This document shows, in pieces, positions 44,825-53,509 of a DNA stretch of 64,000 bases. The notes under the pieces were generated by a model, which did no database searches, was not told the origin of the DNA, and was given only the letters and a program-made list of their open reading frames with translations. This DNA is from Paenibacillus dokdonensis (lineage in GTDB: Bacteria > Bacillota > Bacilli > Paenibacillales > Paenibacillaceae). The stretch is taken from contig NZ_STGQ01000002.1 in NCBI RefSeq assembly GCF_004916975.1, positions 1,068,079 to 1,132,078 of the forward strand, given 5' to 3'. The number at the start of each line of letters is the position of its first letter. The first letter of the stretch is position 1. The position numbers and the translations under genes are program-made.

Positions 44825-45756
44825 AAACGGGGCTGCTTAACATTGGCATGATCGGTCTTGATACATCCCATGCTCCCCTGTTCGCTGAGATGCTCAATCA
44901 TTCCGGACATCCTCATCATGTCCCAGGTGGAAGGGTGACAACGGCATTTCCGGGAGGATCACCGGATTTCCCGCTCAGTATCAGCAGAGTTCCAGGCTAC
45001 ACCGCGCAAATCCGTGATGATTTTGGTGTCCGGATGGTTGAAACTGTGGAAGCGGTTGCCGAAGAGACGGATGCGCTGATGCTTCTGACCGTTGACGGCA
45101 GGCTGCATGTGGAGCAGTTCGAGGCAGTGGCTCCTTACGGTAAACCGGTATTTATCGATAAGCCGTTTGCTCTTAGCCGCGGGGATGCCCAAGCGATCTC
45201 GCGTCTTGCCAGCAAATACAATGTACCATTGATGAGCTGCTCATCTGTCCGCTTCGCGGAGAATCTGGCCGCCGCCGCAGGTGAGACGGATAAAGGTGAA
45301 CTCTTTGGTGTAGATTGCTACGGTCCGATGGAGCTGCAGCCGACCCAGCCGGGATTCTTCTGGTACGGAATTCATATGGCTGAAATGCTTTACCGCTGCA
45401 TGGGCACAGGCTGCACTGAAGTGAGGGTGACAACGGGAGAAGAGCATGACCTGGCCATTGGCATCTGGGCCGATGGCCGGATCGGTACGCTTCGCGGTAA
45501 CCGGAAAGGTAACAAGCGCTTCGGGGCTCTGCTGCACCGTGAAAAGGAAACGGATCATGTGGATATCTATGCCCAGGAAAAGCCTTATTACGCCAGTATG
45601 CTGGAAGCGGTCATCCGAATGTTCCAAACCGAAACACCGCCAATTCCTATTACCGAAACCCTTGAGGTTATAGCTTTCCTTGAGGCAGCGAATGAAAGCA
45701 GAATGACCGGTAAACCTGTTCCATTGAACATCCATGAAACCGGCGCAAACCTATAA
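44821..45756 (+). CDS. Second Gfo/Idh/MocA-family oxidoreductase, divergent type
   Basis: 311 residues, GGGAGGTG ahead of the ATG, four-base overlap with the first oxidoreductase. The N-terminus (NIGMIGLDTSHAPLFAEML) replaces the usual GxGxxG with GLDTSH, so cofactor binding may differ. The catalytic-Lys region is kept as IDKPFAL. The C-terminal domain is shorter than in the first enzyme. Two different family members side by side often carry out oxidation and later reduction of the same sugar. Confidence 0.82.
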   Translation: MKTGLLNIGMIGLDTSHAPLFAEMLNHSGHPHHVPGGRVTTAFPGGSPDFPLSISRVPGYTAQIRDDFGVRMVETVEAVAEETDALMLLTVDGRLHVEQFEAVAPYGKPVFIDKPFALSRGDAQAISRLASKYNVPLMSCSSVRFAENLAAAAGETDKGELFGVDCYGPMELQPTQPGFFWYGIHMAEMLYRCMGTGCTEVRVTTGEEHDLAIGIWADGRIGTLRGNRKGNKRFGALLHREKETDHVDIYAQEKPYYASMLEAVIRMFQTETPPIPITETLEVIAFLEAANESRMTGKPVPLNIHETGANL

Positions 45757-45818
45757 AGTCAATCCATATGCAGTAATAAATATCGTGAATCGTTAGTGGA
45801 GAAAAGGGGGACGATGCC

Positions 45819-46703
45819 ATGGCAGGCTTTCATTTGGGGGTCATCACGGATGAAATTTCGCAAAACGTGGAGGATGCGATCCGGATCGCCAAGCAGTATG
45901 GTCTTGACGGCTTGGAGCTGCGGTCAGTGGATGGTAAACAGCTGCATCGCCTCAGTGTTCAACGGCTGGAGGAGATCGCCGCTATGATTCATGACGCAGG
46001 TTTAAGCGTCTGTGGGTTGTCCACTCCGGTTTTTAAGTGCAATCTGAAAAACAAAGAGGAGGTAGCTGCGCATCACCGCTTGCTTCGCCGGTATGCGGAG
46101 CTGGCGCGGCGGCTGGATACCCGGATTATTCGGGGGTTCAGCTTCTGGGCGGACGACCGGGATTTCAGTGCAGCATATCCGGATATTGTGCGGGAGCTAC
46201 GGCGCACCGTGTCTGTACTGGAGGAATACGGGGTGCAATTTGCCTTGGAAGCGGATCCTTCCGTTTTCGCGACCAACGGGTCAAAGGTTGCCGCACTCGT
46301 GCAGGAAGTGTCTTCTCAATGGATTCGAGCTTTGTATGATCCCGGCAACAATATGTGGGATCCGGAAGGCGAGTTGCCTTATCCGGACGCTTATGATGCG
46401 CTGCGCAGAGATATTTGCCATATTCACGTCAAGGACGCCGTGCGGGAACAAGGCCGGACGGAGGCTGTTGCGATTGGCATGGGCCAGGTTGGTTATGAAC
46501 GACTGCTGGCCAGGCTGGCAGAGGACGGCTATGATGGCTGGCTTGTCGTGGAGACCCATTATCGGCTCACTTCCACGTTGAGTGAAGAACAGCTGAAGCG
46601 TCCGGCGGGATATGGATTTTCCGCCGGCGGAGAAGAAGCGACGGTTGAATGCCTGGAAGGCTTTCTTAATCTGTTGGGACAGCATGGACAGAAGATCAGC
46701 TGA
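45819..46703 (+). CDS. Sugar phosphate isomerase/epimerase (xylose-isomerase-like TIM barrel)
   Basis: 294 residues. N-terminal strand GVITDEISQNVEDAIRIAKQYGLDGLELR is typical of the AP-endonuclease-2-like TIM barrel. Candidate metal residues are the Glu in ALEADPS, the Asp in LYDPGNN, HIHVKD with two His, and the Glu of VVETHY. Such enzymes isomerise, epimerise or, with Gfo/Idh partners, cleave 3-keto-glycosides. Same strand and 62 bases after the second oxidoreductase, with AAAAGGGGG before the ATG. Confidence 0.85.
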   Translation: MAGFHLGVITDEISQNVEDAIRIAKQYGLDGLELRSVDGKQLHRLSVQRLEEIAAMIHDAGLSVCGLSTPVFKCNLKNKEEVAAHHRLLRRYAELARRLDTRIIRGFSFWADDRDFSAAYPDIVRELRRTVSVLEEYGVQFALEADPSVFATNGSKVAALVQEVSSQWIRALYDPGNNMWDPEGELPYPDAYDALRRDICHIHVKDAVREQGRTEAVAIGMGQVGYERLLARLAEDGYDGWLVVETHYRLTSTLSEEQLKRPAGYGFSAGGEEATVECLEGFLNLLGQHGQKIS

Positions 46704-46756
46704 CAAGCCTTGAAGGGTTGTGGATTCTAAACTACCTTCAGAAGGAGGAAGCATAT

Positions 46757-47533
46757 ATGATGAGAGCCCCTTCAGCCGAAAGGGCATGGACCATTGACCG
46801 TATGCAGATCCGGCAGTATTCAAGCCGTGACGAGATGGGAAGGGCTGCCGCTGATGATGTGGCCGAGGCGATGAGAGAAAAACTGAAGGCGCAAGGAACC
46901 CTTCGCATGATATTTGCCGCAGCACCTTCCCAAAACGAGTTTCTTCACTATCTTATGCAAGCGGAAGGAATCGACTGGAAGCGGGTCACAGCGTTTCATA
47001 TGGATGAATATATCGGACTTAGCCTGGGGGCACCGCAGCTTTTCAGTCATTTCCTGACCACGAGACTCTTCAGCCGTGTTAACCCGGGGGAAGTCCATTT
47101 GATGAATGGTTCAGTAGATCCGATGCAGGAATGCAAGCGATATGCCGCACTGCTTCAGGAAGCTCCGCTGGATATTGTCTGCCTGGGCATTGGCGAGAAT
47201 GGGCATATTGCCTTTAATGATCCGCCGGTGGCTGAATTCAACGATCCTTTTACTGTTAAAAGAGTTCAGCTGGATGACCTGTGCAGAGAGCAGCAGGTTC
47301 ATGACGGATGCTTCGACCTTCTGGAAAATGTGCCGGAGTATGCACTGACCATGACGATTCCGGCACTGATATCGGCTGAGAGGCTGTTCTGCATTGTGCC
47401 GGGAGCATCCAAACGAAATGCGGTGCAAGGCGCATTGAAGGGGCCGGTATCCCCTTCATGTCCTGCGTCTGTCTTAAGAACGCATAAGGACTGTCTACTG
47501 TATCTCGACCGGGATTCTTGTCCGGGAGATTGA
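46757..47533 (+). CDS. nagB: Glucosamine-6-phosphate deaminase-like protein (NagB family)
   Basis: 258 residues from the ATG behind AAGGAGG (46742-46748). The family motifs are HMDEYIGL (catalytic Asp for proton transfer), LGIGENGHIAFNDPP (catalytic His) and VSPSCPASVLRTH near the end. In classical NagB the motif reads FNEP with a Glu that assists ring opening; here it is FNDP, a conservative change that may alter activity. Would convert glucosamine-6-P to fructose-6-P and ammonia if classical. The next gene is NagA, which supports the amino-sugar assignment, though another 2-amino sugar phosphate is possible. Confidence 0.82.
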   Translation: MMRAPSAERAWTIDRMQIRQYSSRDEMGRAAADDVAEAMREKLKAQGTLRMIFAAAPSQNEFLHYLMQAEGIDWKRVTAFHMDEYIGLSLGAPQLFSHFLTTRLFSRVNPGEVHLMNGSVDPMQECKRYAALLQEAPLDIVCLGIGENGHIAFNDPPVAEFNDPFTVKRVQLDDLCREQQVHDGCFDLLENVPEYALTMTIPALISAERLFCIVPGASKRNAVQGALKGPVSPSCPASVLRTHKDCLLYLDRDSCPGD

Positions 47534-47587
47534 GAGCTTGCCGGATAAGCTGCTTGAAAAAGTAACTCTATGAAAGGCGATGGATAC

Positions 47588-48805
47588 ATGGATCTGCGGA
47601 GTACTCCTCTTTCCGTTTCATATCTGACAGGAAGGCATTACCGCACGGGAGAAACGATCATGCTTAGCCTGGCTGGAGGGATCATTACCGATTGCAGGGA
47701 TATCCCTGCAGATGGCTTGAATGAGGTAGGCGAAGAGGCGCTTCCATGGATCGCGCCAGGCCTGGTCGATCTGCAGATCAACGGCTACGGCGGCATCGAT
47801 ATGAATGCTCCGGATCTATCGGAAGAGGATGTTATCACGTTCATTGAGCGAATGTGGGCAGAAGGAGTCACCTCGTTTTACCCTACGATAATTACGGGAG
47901 CGGATGAATCGATCCATCAAGGACTGCAGGTTATTCATCAGGCATGTTCTCGTCTTGAAAGGCAAGGGGGCGGAGCAGATGCGCTGCACAGCATTGCCGG
48001 CATCCACTTGGAAGGTCCGTTCATTTCGCCAGAGGATGGCCCGCGTGGGGCTCATAATCGGACATTCGTAAGGGCCCCTGAGCCTCCGTGTCTGGAAAAC
48101 TGGCAGCAGGCGGGAGGCGGACGCATCCGGATCGTAACGCTGTCCCCGGAGTGGCCGGAGAGCGAGGACTTCATTCGCCGTTGCGTGGAGAGCGGTATCG
48201 CCGTGGCTATCGGACACACGGCCGCAACCGGCGACCAGATCGAGCAGGCAGCAGCAGCCGGAGCGCGTTTGTCCACGCATTTGGGCAATGGCGCCCATCC
48301 TGTGCTGCCGCGTCATCCCAACTACATCTGGGATCAGCTGGCAGAGGACCGGTTATGGGCAAGCGTCATTGCCGATGGTTTTCACCTTCCTGATGCTTTC
48401 CTCAAGATTGCCCGCAGGGTCAAGGGTGACAGGCTGATCCTGGTGAGCGATGCCGTAAGTCTTGGCGGCATGCCGCCGGGAATCTATGACACACCCGTCG
48501 GTGGCAATGTCACGCTCACGCCGCAAGGGCGGCTGCATCTCACCGAACAGCCGGCTTTGCTGGCCGGGTCGGCTTTGCCGCTCACTGCCGGGATCTGGCA
48601 TATGCTGTCCGCCGGGATTTGCAGCCTTGGGGAGGCATGGGACATGGCGTCCATCGCTCCTTCCCGGCTGATGAACCTGGAGACGGAGGCCGGGCTTGTG
48701 CCGGGTGCCCCGGCAGACATTGCCGTCTTCACGCTTCAGACAGGAAAGATAAAAATTCAGGAGACGTATAAACGTGGAAAGCTGCAGTTCAGCCAGCCGG
48801 CCTGA
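47588..48805 (+). CDS. nagA: N-acetylglucosamine-6-phosphate deacetylase
   Basis: 405 residues. ATG at 47588 is favoured over 47570 because AAAGGCG lies upstream of it. Amidohydrolase-fold motifs: APGLVDLQINGYGGID (the Q-x-N form known from the single-metal E. coli type), HLEGPF (metal Glu), GHTAATG (metal His), THLGNGAHP and LVSDAV (catalytic Asp). Removes acetate from N-acetylglucosamine-6-P to feed NagB. Last gene of the operon, followed by a large terminator hairpin. No kinase or PTS gene was found nearby to make the phosphorylated substrate. Confidence 0.92.
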   Translation: MDLRSTPLSVSYLTGRHYRTGETIMLSLAGGIITDCRDIPADGLNEVGEEALPWIAPGLVDLQINGYGGIDMNAPDLSEEDVITFIERMWAEGVTSFYPTIITGADESIHQGLQVIHQACSRLERQGGGADALHSIAGIHLEGPFISPEDGPRGAHNRTFVRAPEPPCLENWQQAGGGRIRIVTLSPEWPESEDFIRRCVESGIAVAIGHTAATGDQIEQAAAAGARLSTHLGNGAHPVLPRHPNYIWDQLAEDRLWASVIADGFHLPDAFLKIARRVKGDRLILVSDAVSLGGMPPGIYDTPVGGNVTLTPQGRLHLTEQPALLAGSALPLTAGIWHMLSAGICSLGEAWDMASIAPSRLMNLETEAGLVPGAPADIAVFTLQTGKIKIQETYKRGKLQFSQPA

Positions 48806-48835
48806 GGCGAAGTAATCCGTATTCTCCGAAAACCA

Positions 48836-48884
48836 AACGGGACGTTCCCTTAAGTTGATTACAGCTTAAGGGAAACGTCCCGTT
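48836..48884. terminator. Long hairpin between convergent genes
   Basis: 48836-48854 pairs with 48865-48884 (19 pairs, one bulged A) around a 10-base loop. Likely a shared terminator for nagA and the AraC regulator. Confidence 0.8.
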
Positions 48885-48950
48885 CTACATTGCAGAGGAA
48901 GTATGAAGCAAGACATTACAGGTAACCGGTCAGGCTTCATGAAGATGGCT

Positions 48951-51218
48951 TCAAGAAGCATACTTTTTCCGGAATTCACCCGGCGTCATACCTGCATGCC
49001 GCTTAAACATGCGGATGAAGGAATTGACGTTTTGATAGCCGACTCGGACCGCGACATCCTGAATGCGCAGGTCCAGATTTTGCAGCATGTCTTTAGCGGT
49101 GCGGATGCGGATGTCATTGAGATAATCGCTGAAGTTCTGCCCGGTTTTTTCCTTGAAATAAGTGGACAGGTAGCCGGATGTAATATTCAATTTGTCGGCC
49201 ATCATATCCAGATTGATATCTTCCTCCAGATGATCGTTAATATAGGCCATGACAAAAGAGGTCATGGGATCATGATTCTCCGTCTTGCGCCGGATCAGTT
49301 GAAGGGCAGGGTCCAGCAGGCTGCGGAACCAGGTTTTATACTGATCACTGCAATAGAAATGCCTGGTTATGTCCAGCGGCGGCACCGATATGGCGTTGTA
49401 AGCAGCAGACAGATTGAGATTGCGAAGCAGCTTATCGAGCTCATCGGCTACATCCTTGGCGAATTGGTGGTATTCGCGGGCAGCAGCCTGTTTTTTCTCA
49501 AGCAGGGTCATATTCTTTTCAATCCATTCTTGCAAGCTTTCCTCGCTTCCGCTCAGCAGCCGGTTCTGGAATTCCTGCTCCCACAGCGCTCTGTGGAAGC
49601 GGGTCTCCCTTCCGGGATCGCCTTCTTCCGGATGGATCCACTGCGTTTGATCGAGAAGCCTGCGATGGTTCAGCATCGTGCTAACCTGGGCGTAGGTCTC
49701 CGTAAAAGGCACTCCCGCGGATTGTACCGGACTGTCTGCCATCGTCACCAGATATAAGCCGCGATCCAGGTTAAGTACCTCCTGCAGATGCCGCAGCCGT
49801 GAAGCTGTCTCAGCAGATTCACCCGGAAGGAACACGATGGACAGCACCTGCCACGGCTCGGTTTGGATCGTTACCGACTCAGGATAGACCTGCTGCCATA
49901 TATGATCGATGTATTCCCGCACATAATAAGCACCCTTTTCCTGCTCCAGATGATATTGCGCGTAGCCTTCCTTGAATATGATTTGATAAACGATCATGAC
50001 ATAAGGCATGCTGGCATCCGCAAGCTCCTTCAGCTCACTGAGGTTCATATGGATATTTTTCAACCGGTTTGTATAAGCGTAGTGGCGAAGCATCGAATTT
50101 TTACGGGCCAAATCGCTGGAGATACGCTGATGGGTGGAGCGCATATGCTGAACTCTGCGGCTGATCAGCTCAAACTCGCGTATAGGTCCCTGCGCAGGCT
50201 CGGGTTCGTCTGTCCGGAGGGTATCGACCATGATCCGGATTGGACGATGCACCCGACGGCTGAATAAGTAAGTAAGAACGACCAGCAGGCCTACGACGGC
50301 CAGGAGCGAAAGAAGTAAAAGGTTCAAATTCAGGAGCTGGGCGGAAATGCTTTGGACCGGAACCCTGCTGATATAGATGAAGCCCGTGTCCTTGCCTTTT
50401 TTATAGAAAAAATAGGAGTCGTCAGTCTGAACGAATGAATGATGGCCATCCAGCGAATCAAACGCAGGCAGAACACCGGCGTCCGGACCGGACTGGGGCG
50501 TATAGAGCACGCGTCCTTCCGGGTCAAGAATATAAAAGCTTCCGCTCATTGTGGATTGCAGATTCCGGGCCAGACGCTCCGCATCAAGCATGGCAACCAG
50601 GTACATATCCTTGTAGGGCATCATCTTAATAATGACAGGCATCAGCATCCCCTTCGAACGTGCGGAGCCCGGCGTGTTCTCGGCAAATGCAGCCGCAGGG
50701 AAGACCTGAAAGGCGTAAGCCTCCTTAAATTGCTTATTCCAGAATGCCAGAGGATAGGACGGGCTGTTGTAATAGGTGTTGAACATTGATTTAGCGCTGC
50801 TTGTCCCGTCCTTCTCGATAACGTAATCATCCTGTTGAAAATAAATCATGAGATTATCCATGCCCAGAAAAGGATTTGTGTACAGGCGTTTCATCTCTGC
50901 AATCGCGTAGTTGACATAACCGTATGCCTTGTTGTCTTTGACATGCCGCAGCTGGTTGACGTATGTCGTCCACAGCGGGTCCTGATTCAAGCCAAGCACC
51001 ATCTCCCGGGTCAATCGGAACTGGGTCTCATAGCCTTCTACCGCATGGTTCATGCCCAGTTCATTATATTTGACGATTTCGTTGTGGATTTGCCGCTTCA
51101 AATAGAAGAAGGAAACGAGGTTAAAGGCGGTGAGCAGCAGGATGACGGCGAGAAAACCGGACAGCAGTTTGGTGAAAAGCGTTGGAAAGCCAAGCTTTCT
51201 CTTCAGAACAAACGACAT
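48951..51218 (-). CDS. Membrane-bound AraC-family regulator
   Basis: 755 residues from the ATG behind GGAGGTG; an in-frame TTG 18 bases upstream overlaps that site. An N-terminal helix (about 14-36) and a second (about 290-312) enclose an extracytoplasmic sensor domain, then a helical linker with HAMP-like features leads to a cytoplasmic region. The C-terminal AraC double helix-turn-helix is at about 650-750 (INLDMMADKLNITSGYLSTYFKEKTG, IQDVAVRVGYQNVNSFIRMFKRHAG). These one-protein sensor-regulators are common in Paenibacillus beside sugar importers and respond to external glycans. Divergent from the importer operon, which it probably activates. Confidence 0.9.
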   Translation of the reverse strand: MSFVLKRKLGFPTLFTKLLSGFLAVILLLTAFNLVSFFYLKRQIHNEIVKYNELGMNHAVEGYETQFRLTREMVLGLNQDPLWTTYVNQLRHVKDNKAYGYVNYAIAEMKRLYTNPFLGMDNLMIYFQQDDYVIEKDGTSSAKSMFNTYYNSPSYPLAFWNKQFKEAYAFQVFPAAAFAENTPGSARSKGMLMPVIIKMMPYKDMYLVAMLDAERLARNLQSTMSGSFYILDPEGRVLYTPQSGPDAGVLPAFDSLDGHHSFVQTDDSYFFYKKGKDTGFIYISRVPVQSISAQLLNLNLLLLSLLAVVGLLVVLTYLFSRRVHRPIRIMVDTLRTDEPEPAQGPIREFELISRRVQHMRSTHQRISSDLARKNSMLRHYAYTNRLKNIHMNLSELKELADASMPYVMIVYQIIFKEGYAQYHLEQEKGAYYVREYIDHIWQQVYPESVTIQTEPWQVLSIVFLPGESAETASRLRHLQEVLNLDRGLYLVTMADSPVQSAGVPFTETYAQVSTMLNHRRLLDQTQWIHPEEGDPGRETRFHRALWEQEFQNRLLSGSEESLQEWIEKNMTLLEKKQAAAREYHQFAKDVADELDKLLRNLNLSAAYNAISVPPLDITRHFYCSDQYKTWFRSLLDPALQLIRRKTENHDPMTSFVMAYINDHLEEDINLDMMADKLNITSGYLSTYFKEKTGQNFSDYLNDIRIRTAKDMLQNLDLRIQDVAVRVGYQNVNSFIRMFKRHAGMTPGEFRKKYAS

Positions 51219-51475
51219 TCGGATGAACACCTCCAAGCAAATTGTGGTCGGTTATAGTCGATGGCAAAGCGGCGGCTTAAAAGTGACTATATCATAAGGT
51301 TTATTTTCGCGTTCACACAATATTCACCTTTTCGGAATTCTCTACAACCTTTCCACTGACCCGAAAAAAAGGGGATGACGCCGCAAACATGCGGATTTAT
51401 TTTCCCTGGTTTGATCCGGTATGCTTTCGGTACAGAAAGGAAATGCATTTTGCGAAAGGGAGGTGCGGATGTGAA

Positions 51476-52453
51476 ATGAAACCGGTGGAGACGGATCTGG
51501 CAGGCTCCGGGGTGGTGCTGAAGGCGCGTCCTCGTGCTCGTCCAGGAAGAAATCGGATGGCGCAAGCCTTCCGGCGAAGCAAGTACCTGTGGCTGCTCTT
51601 TCTGCCCTGCCTGCTGTATTATCTGGTATTCAAATACGCCCCGATGTTCGGTCTGGTCATCACGTTCAAGAACTATAATGTGTTCAAAGGGATATGGGCA
51701 AGTGATTGGGTTGGCTTAAAGTACTACCGCATGTTTTTCAGCAACCCGGATTTCTGGATATTGATGCGGAACACGTTTTTGCTCGGTGTTTACAAGCTGG
51801 TATTCGGTTTTCCGGCCCCGATTATATTGGCTCTGCTGATGAATGAGCTGCGGAACGCCGTATTCAAAAAATGGGTGCAGACCTTCAGCTATCTGCCGCA
51901 TTTTATTTCAAATGTCATCGTCGCCAGCATGGTCATCATGTTCCTCTCACCGACAAGCGGCATCATTAACCAGCTGATTACCTCGCTTGGCGGAAAGCCG
52001 ATTAATTTCATGATGGAACCTGGGCTGTTCAGGCCGATCTACGTGATTTCGGAAATATGGCAGCATATCGGCTGGGAGACGATCATTTTTCTTGCGGCAT
52101 TGACCGCGGTCGACACGCAGCTGTACGAAGCAGCCGGAATCGATGGAGCCGGAAGATGGAGGAAGCTGTGGCATGTGACCTTACCCGGAATCGCGCCGAC
52201 CATCATGATCATTCTTATTCTTGATATCGGCAAGGTGCTGGAGATCGGATTTGAAAAAGTATTCCTGATGTATAACCCGGCTGTATACAGTACGGCCGAT
52301 ATTATCAGTACCTATGTGTACCGGGTAGGCATGGAGCAGGGAAACTTCAGCTATGCCTCAGCCATTGATCTGTTTATGGGCGTGATCAGCTTCATCTTTA
52401 TTTTCTCAGCCAATTCTCTCAGCCGGCGGATAGGAGGAACGAGCCTATGGTGA
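51476..52453 (+). CDS. ABC sugar importer permease, LplB-type
   Basis: 325 residues from the ATG behind GGGAGGTG; upstream in-frame starts would add a tail from 51389 without support. Six helices and the permease EAA motif (LYEAAGIDGAGRWRKLWHVTLPGIAP, residues about 215-240). The N-terminal FLPCLLYYLVFKYAPMFG is typical of LplB. Partner of the following permease, which it overlaps by seven bases, and of the binding lipoprotein. Confidence 0.92.
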   Translation: MKPVETDLAGSGVVLKARPRARPGRNRMAQAFRRSKYLWLLFLPCLLYYLVFKYAPMFGLVITFKNYNVFKGIWASDWVGLKYYRMFFSNPDFWILMRNTFLLGVYKLVFGFPAPIILALLMNELRNAVFKKWVQTFSYLPHFISNVIVASMVIMFLSPTSGIINQLITSLGGKPINFMMEPGLFRPIYVISEIWQHIGWETIIFLAALTAVDTQLYEAAGIDGAGRWRKLWHVTLPGIAPTIMIILILDIGKVLEIGFEKVFLMYNPAVYSTADIISTYVYRVGMEQGNFSYASAIDLFMGVISFIFIFSANSLSRRIGGTSLW

Positions 52454-53331
52454 CCACGGGACGCGGCCGGAGCCGCATCAGCTTGTTTACGATCGTCAAT
52501 ACGCTCATCATGCTGATGGTAGCCGCCGTCATGCTGTATCCGTTCGTGTATATGCTCGCGGTGTCGCTCAGCGGGGACGTGTACGTGATGAAGGGAGAGG
52601 TGACGCTGTGGCCCAAGGGCTTCAACCTGCGGATGTATGAGCTGGTGCTCGGAGATCCGAAAATATGGACTTCTTACCGGAATACCTTTGTTTATACGCT
52701 ATTGGGTACGGCCATCGCCATGCTGATCACATCGATGGGGGCGTACGCGCTGTCCCGCAAAGATATGATGTTCCATAAAGGCTTTACCCTGATGATCGTG
52801 TTCACGATGTTTTTCGGCGGGGGCATGATTCCGACGTTCCTTGTCGTCCGTTCCCTTGGACTGGTGGATACGATCTGGGGCATGGTTCTGCCGGGTGCCG
52901 TCAGCACTTGGAATTTGATCCTGATGCGCACCTTTTTCAGCGGGATCCCGAAAGAGCTGGAGGAATCGGGGCGGATGGACGGACTGAATGACGTCGGGAT
53001 CTTCTTCCGGATCATCGTGCCGCTGTCAAAGCCTGTGTTTGCGACAATCTCGCTGTTTTACGCGGTCGGGATCTGGAACAACTTTTTGTATCCGCTTTTA
53101 TATTTGCGGAGCCAGGAACTGTTTCCGCTGCAGGTGCTCCTGCGCAATCTCGTGCTTGCCGGCAGCGTCAGCTCCGGGCAGGTGACACAGATCGGCGGCG
53201 ACAATCTGGTCGTTGAGGATTCGCTGAAGTACGCCACGATCATGGTGTCCACACTTCCGATATTGATCCTGTATCCTTTCGTCCAGAAATATTTCGTCAA
53301 GGGTTCGATGATTGGCGCGGTGAAGGGATAA
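52447..53331 (+). CDS. ABC sugar importer permease, YtcP-type
   Basis: 294 residues, AGGAGGAAC ahead of the ATG. Six helices with the EAA motif in the ELEESGRMDGLNDVGIFFRI segment (about 178-197). The N-terminal PFVYMLAVSLSG is typical of YtcP. Overlaps the LplB-type gene by seven bases. No ATP-binding subunit is encoded in the cluster; such importers commonly share a general ATPase (MsmX type) from elsewhere. Confidence 0.92.
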   Translation: MVTTGRGRSRISLFTIVNTLIMLMVAAVMLYPFVYMLAVSLSGDVYVMKGEVTLWPKGFNLRMYELVLGDPKIWTSYRNTFVYTLLGTAIAMLITSMGAYALSRKDMMFHKGFTLMIVFTMFFGGGMIPTFLVVRSLGLVDTIWGMVLPGAVSTWNLILMRTFFSGIPKELEESGRMDGLNDVGIFFRIIVPLSKPVFATISLFYAVGIWNNFLYPLLYLRSQELFPLQVLLRNLVLAGSVSSGQVTQIGGDNLVVEDSLKYATIMVSTLPILILYPFVQKYFVKGSMIGAVKG

Positions 53332-53369
53332 GGGGACACTCGGCTCTCGTTTTTAGTACTTGAAGGAAG

Positions 53370-53440
53370 TTGAAGGAGTTGGAAGGAACGAAATCGTTCT
53401 GAAGAAGCGATAGCGTTCGGAGGAATGATTGTTTGCTGCA
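53370..53440 (+). repeat. Partial third copy of the hairpin repeat
   Basis: GGAACGAAATCGTTCTGAAGAAGCG and the following TTCGGAGGAATGATT resemble the two ends of the repeat at 13418-13585, with the middle missing. It lies in the gap between the second permease and the binding-protein gene. Contains its own small hairpin GAACG/CGTTC. Confidence 0.5.
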
Positions 53441-53509
53441 GCAGTCGTCACGCAAAGTTTGCCGTGTTAAGCCGAAAAAGGATCATCAAATTCAAAGGGG
53501 GATATACTC

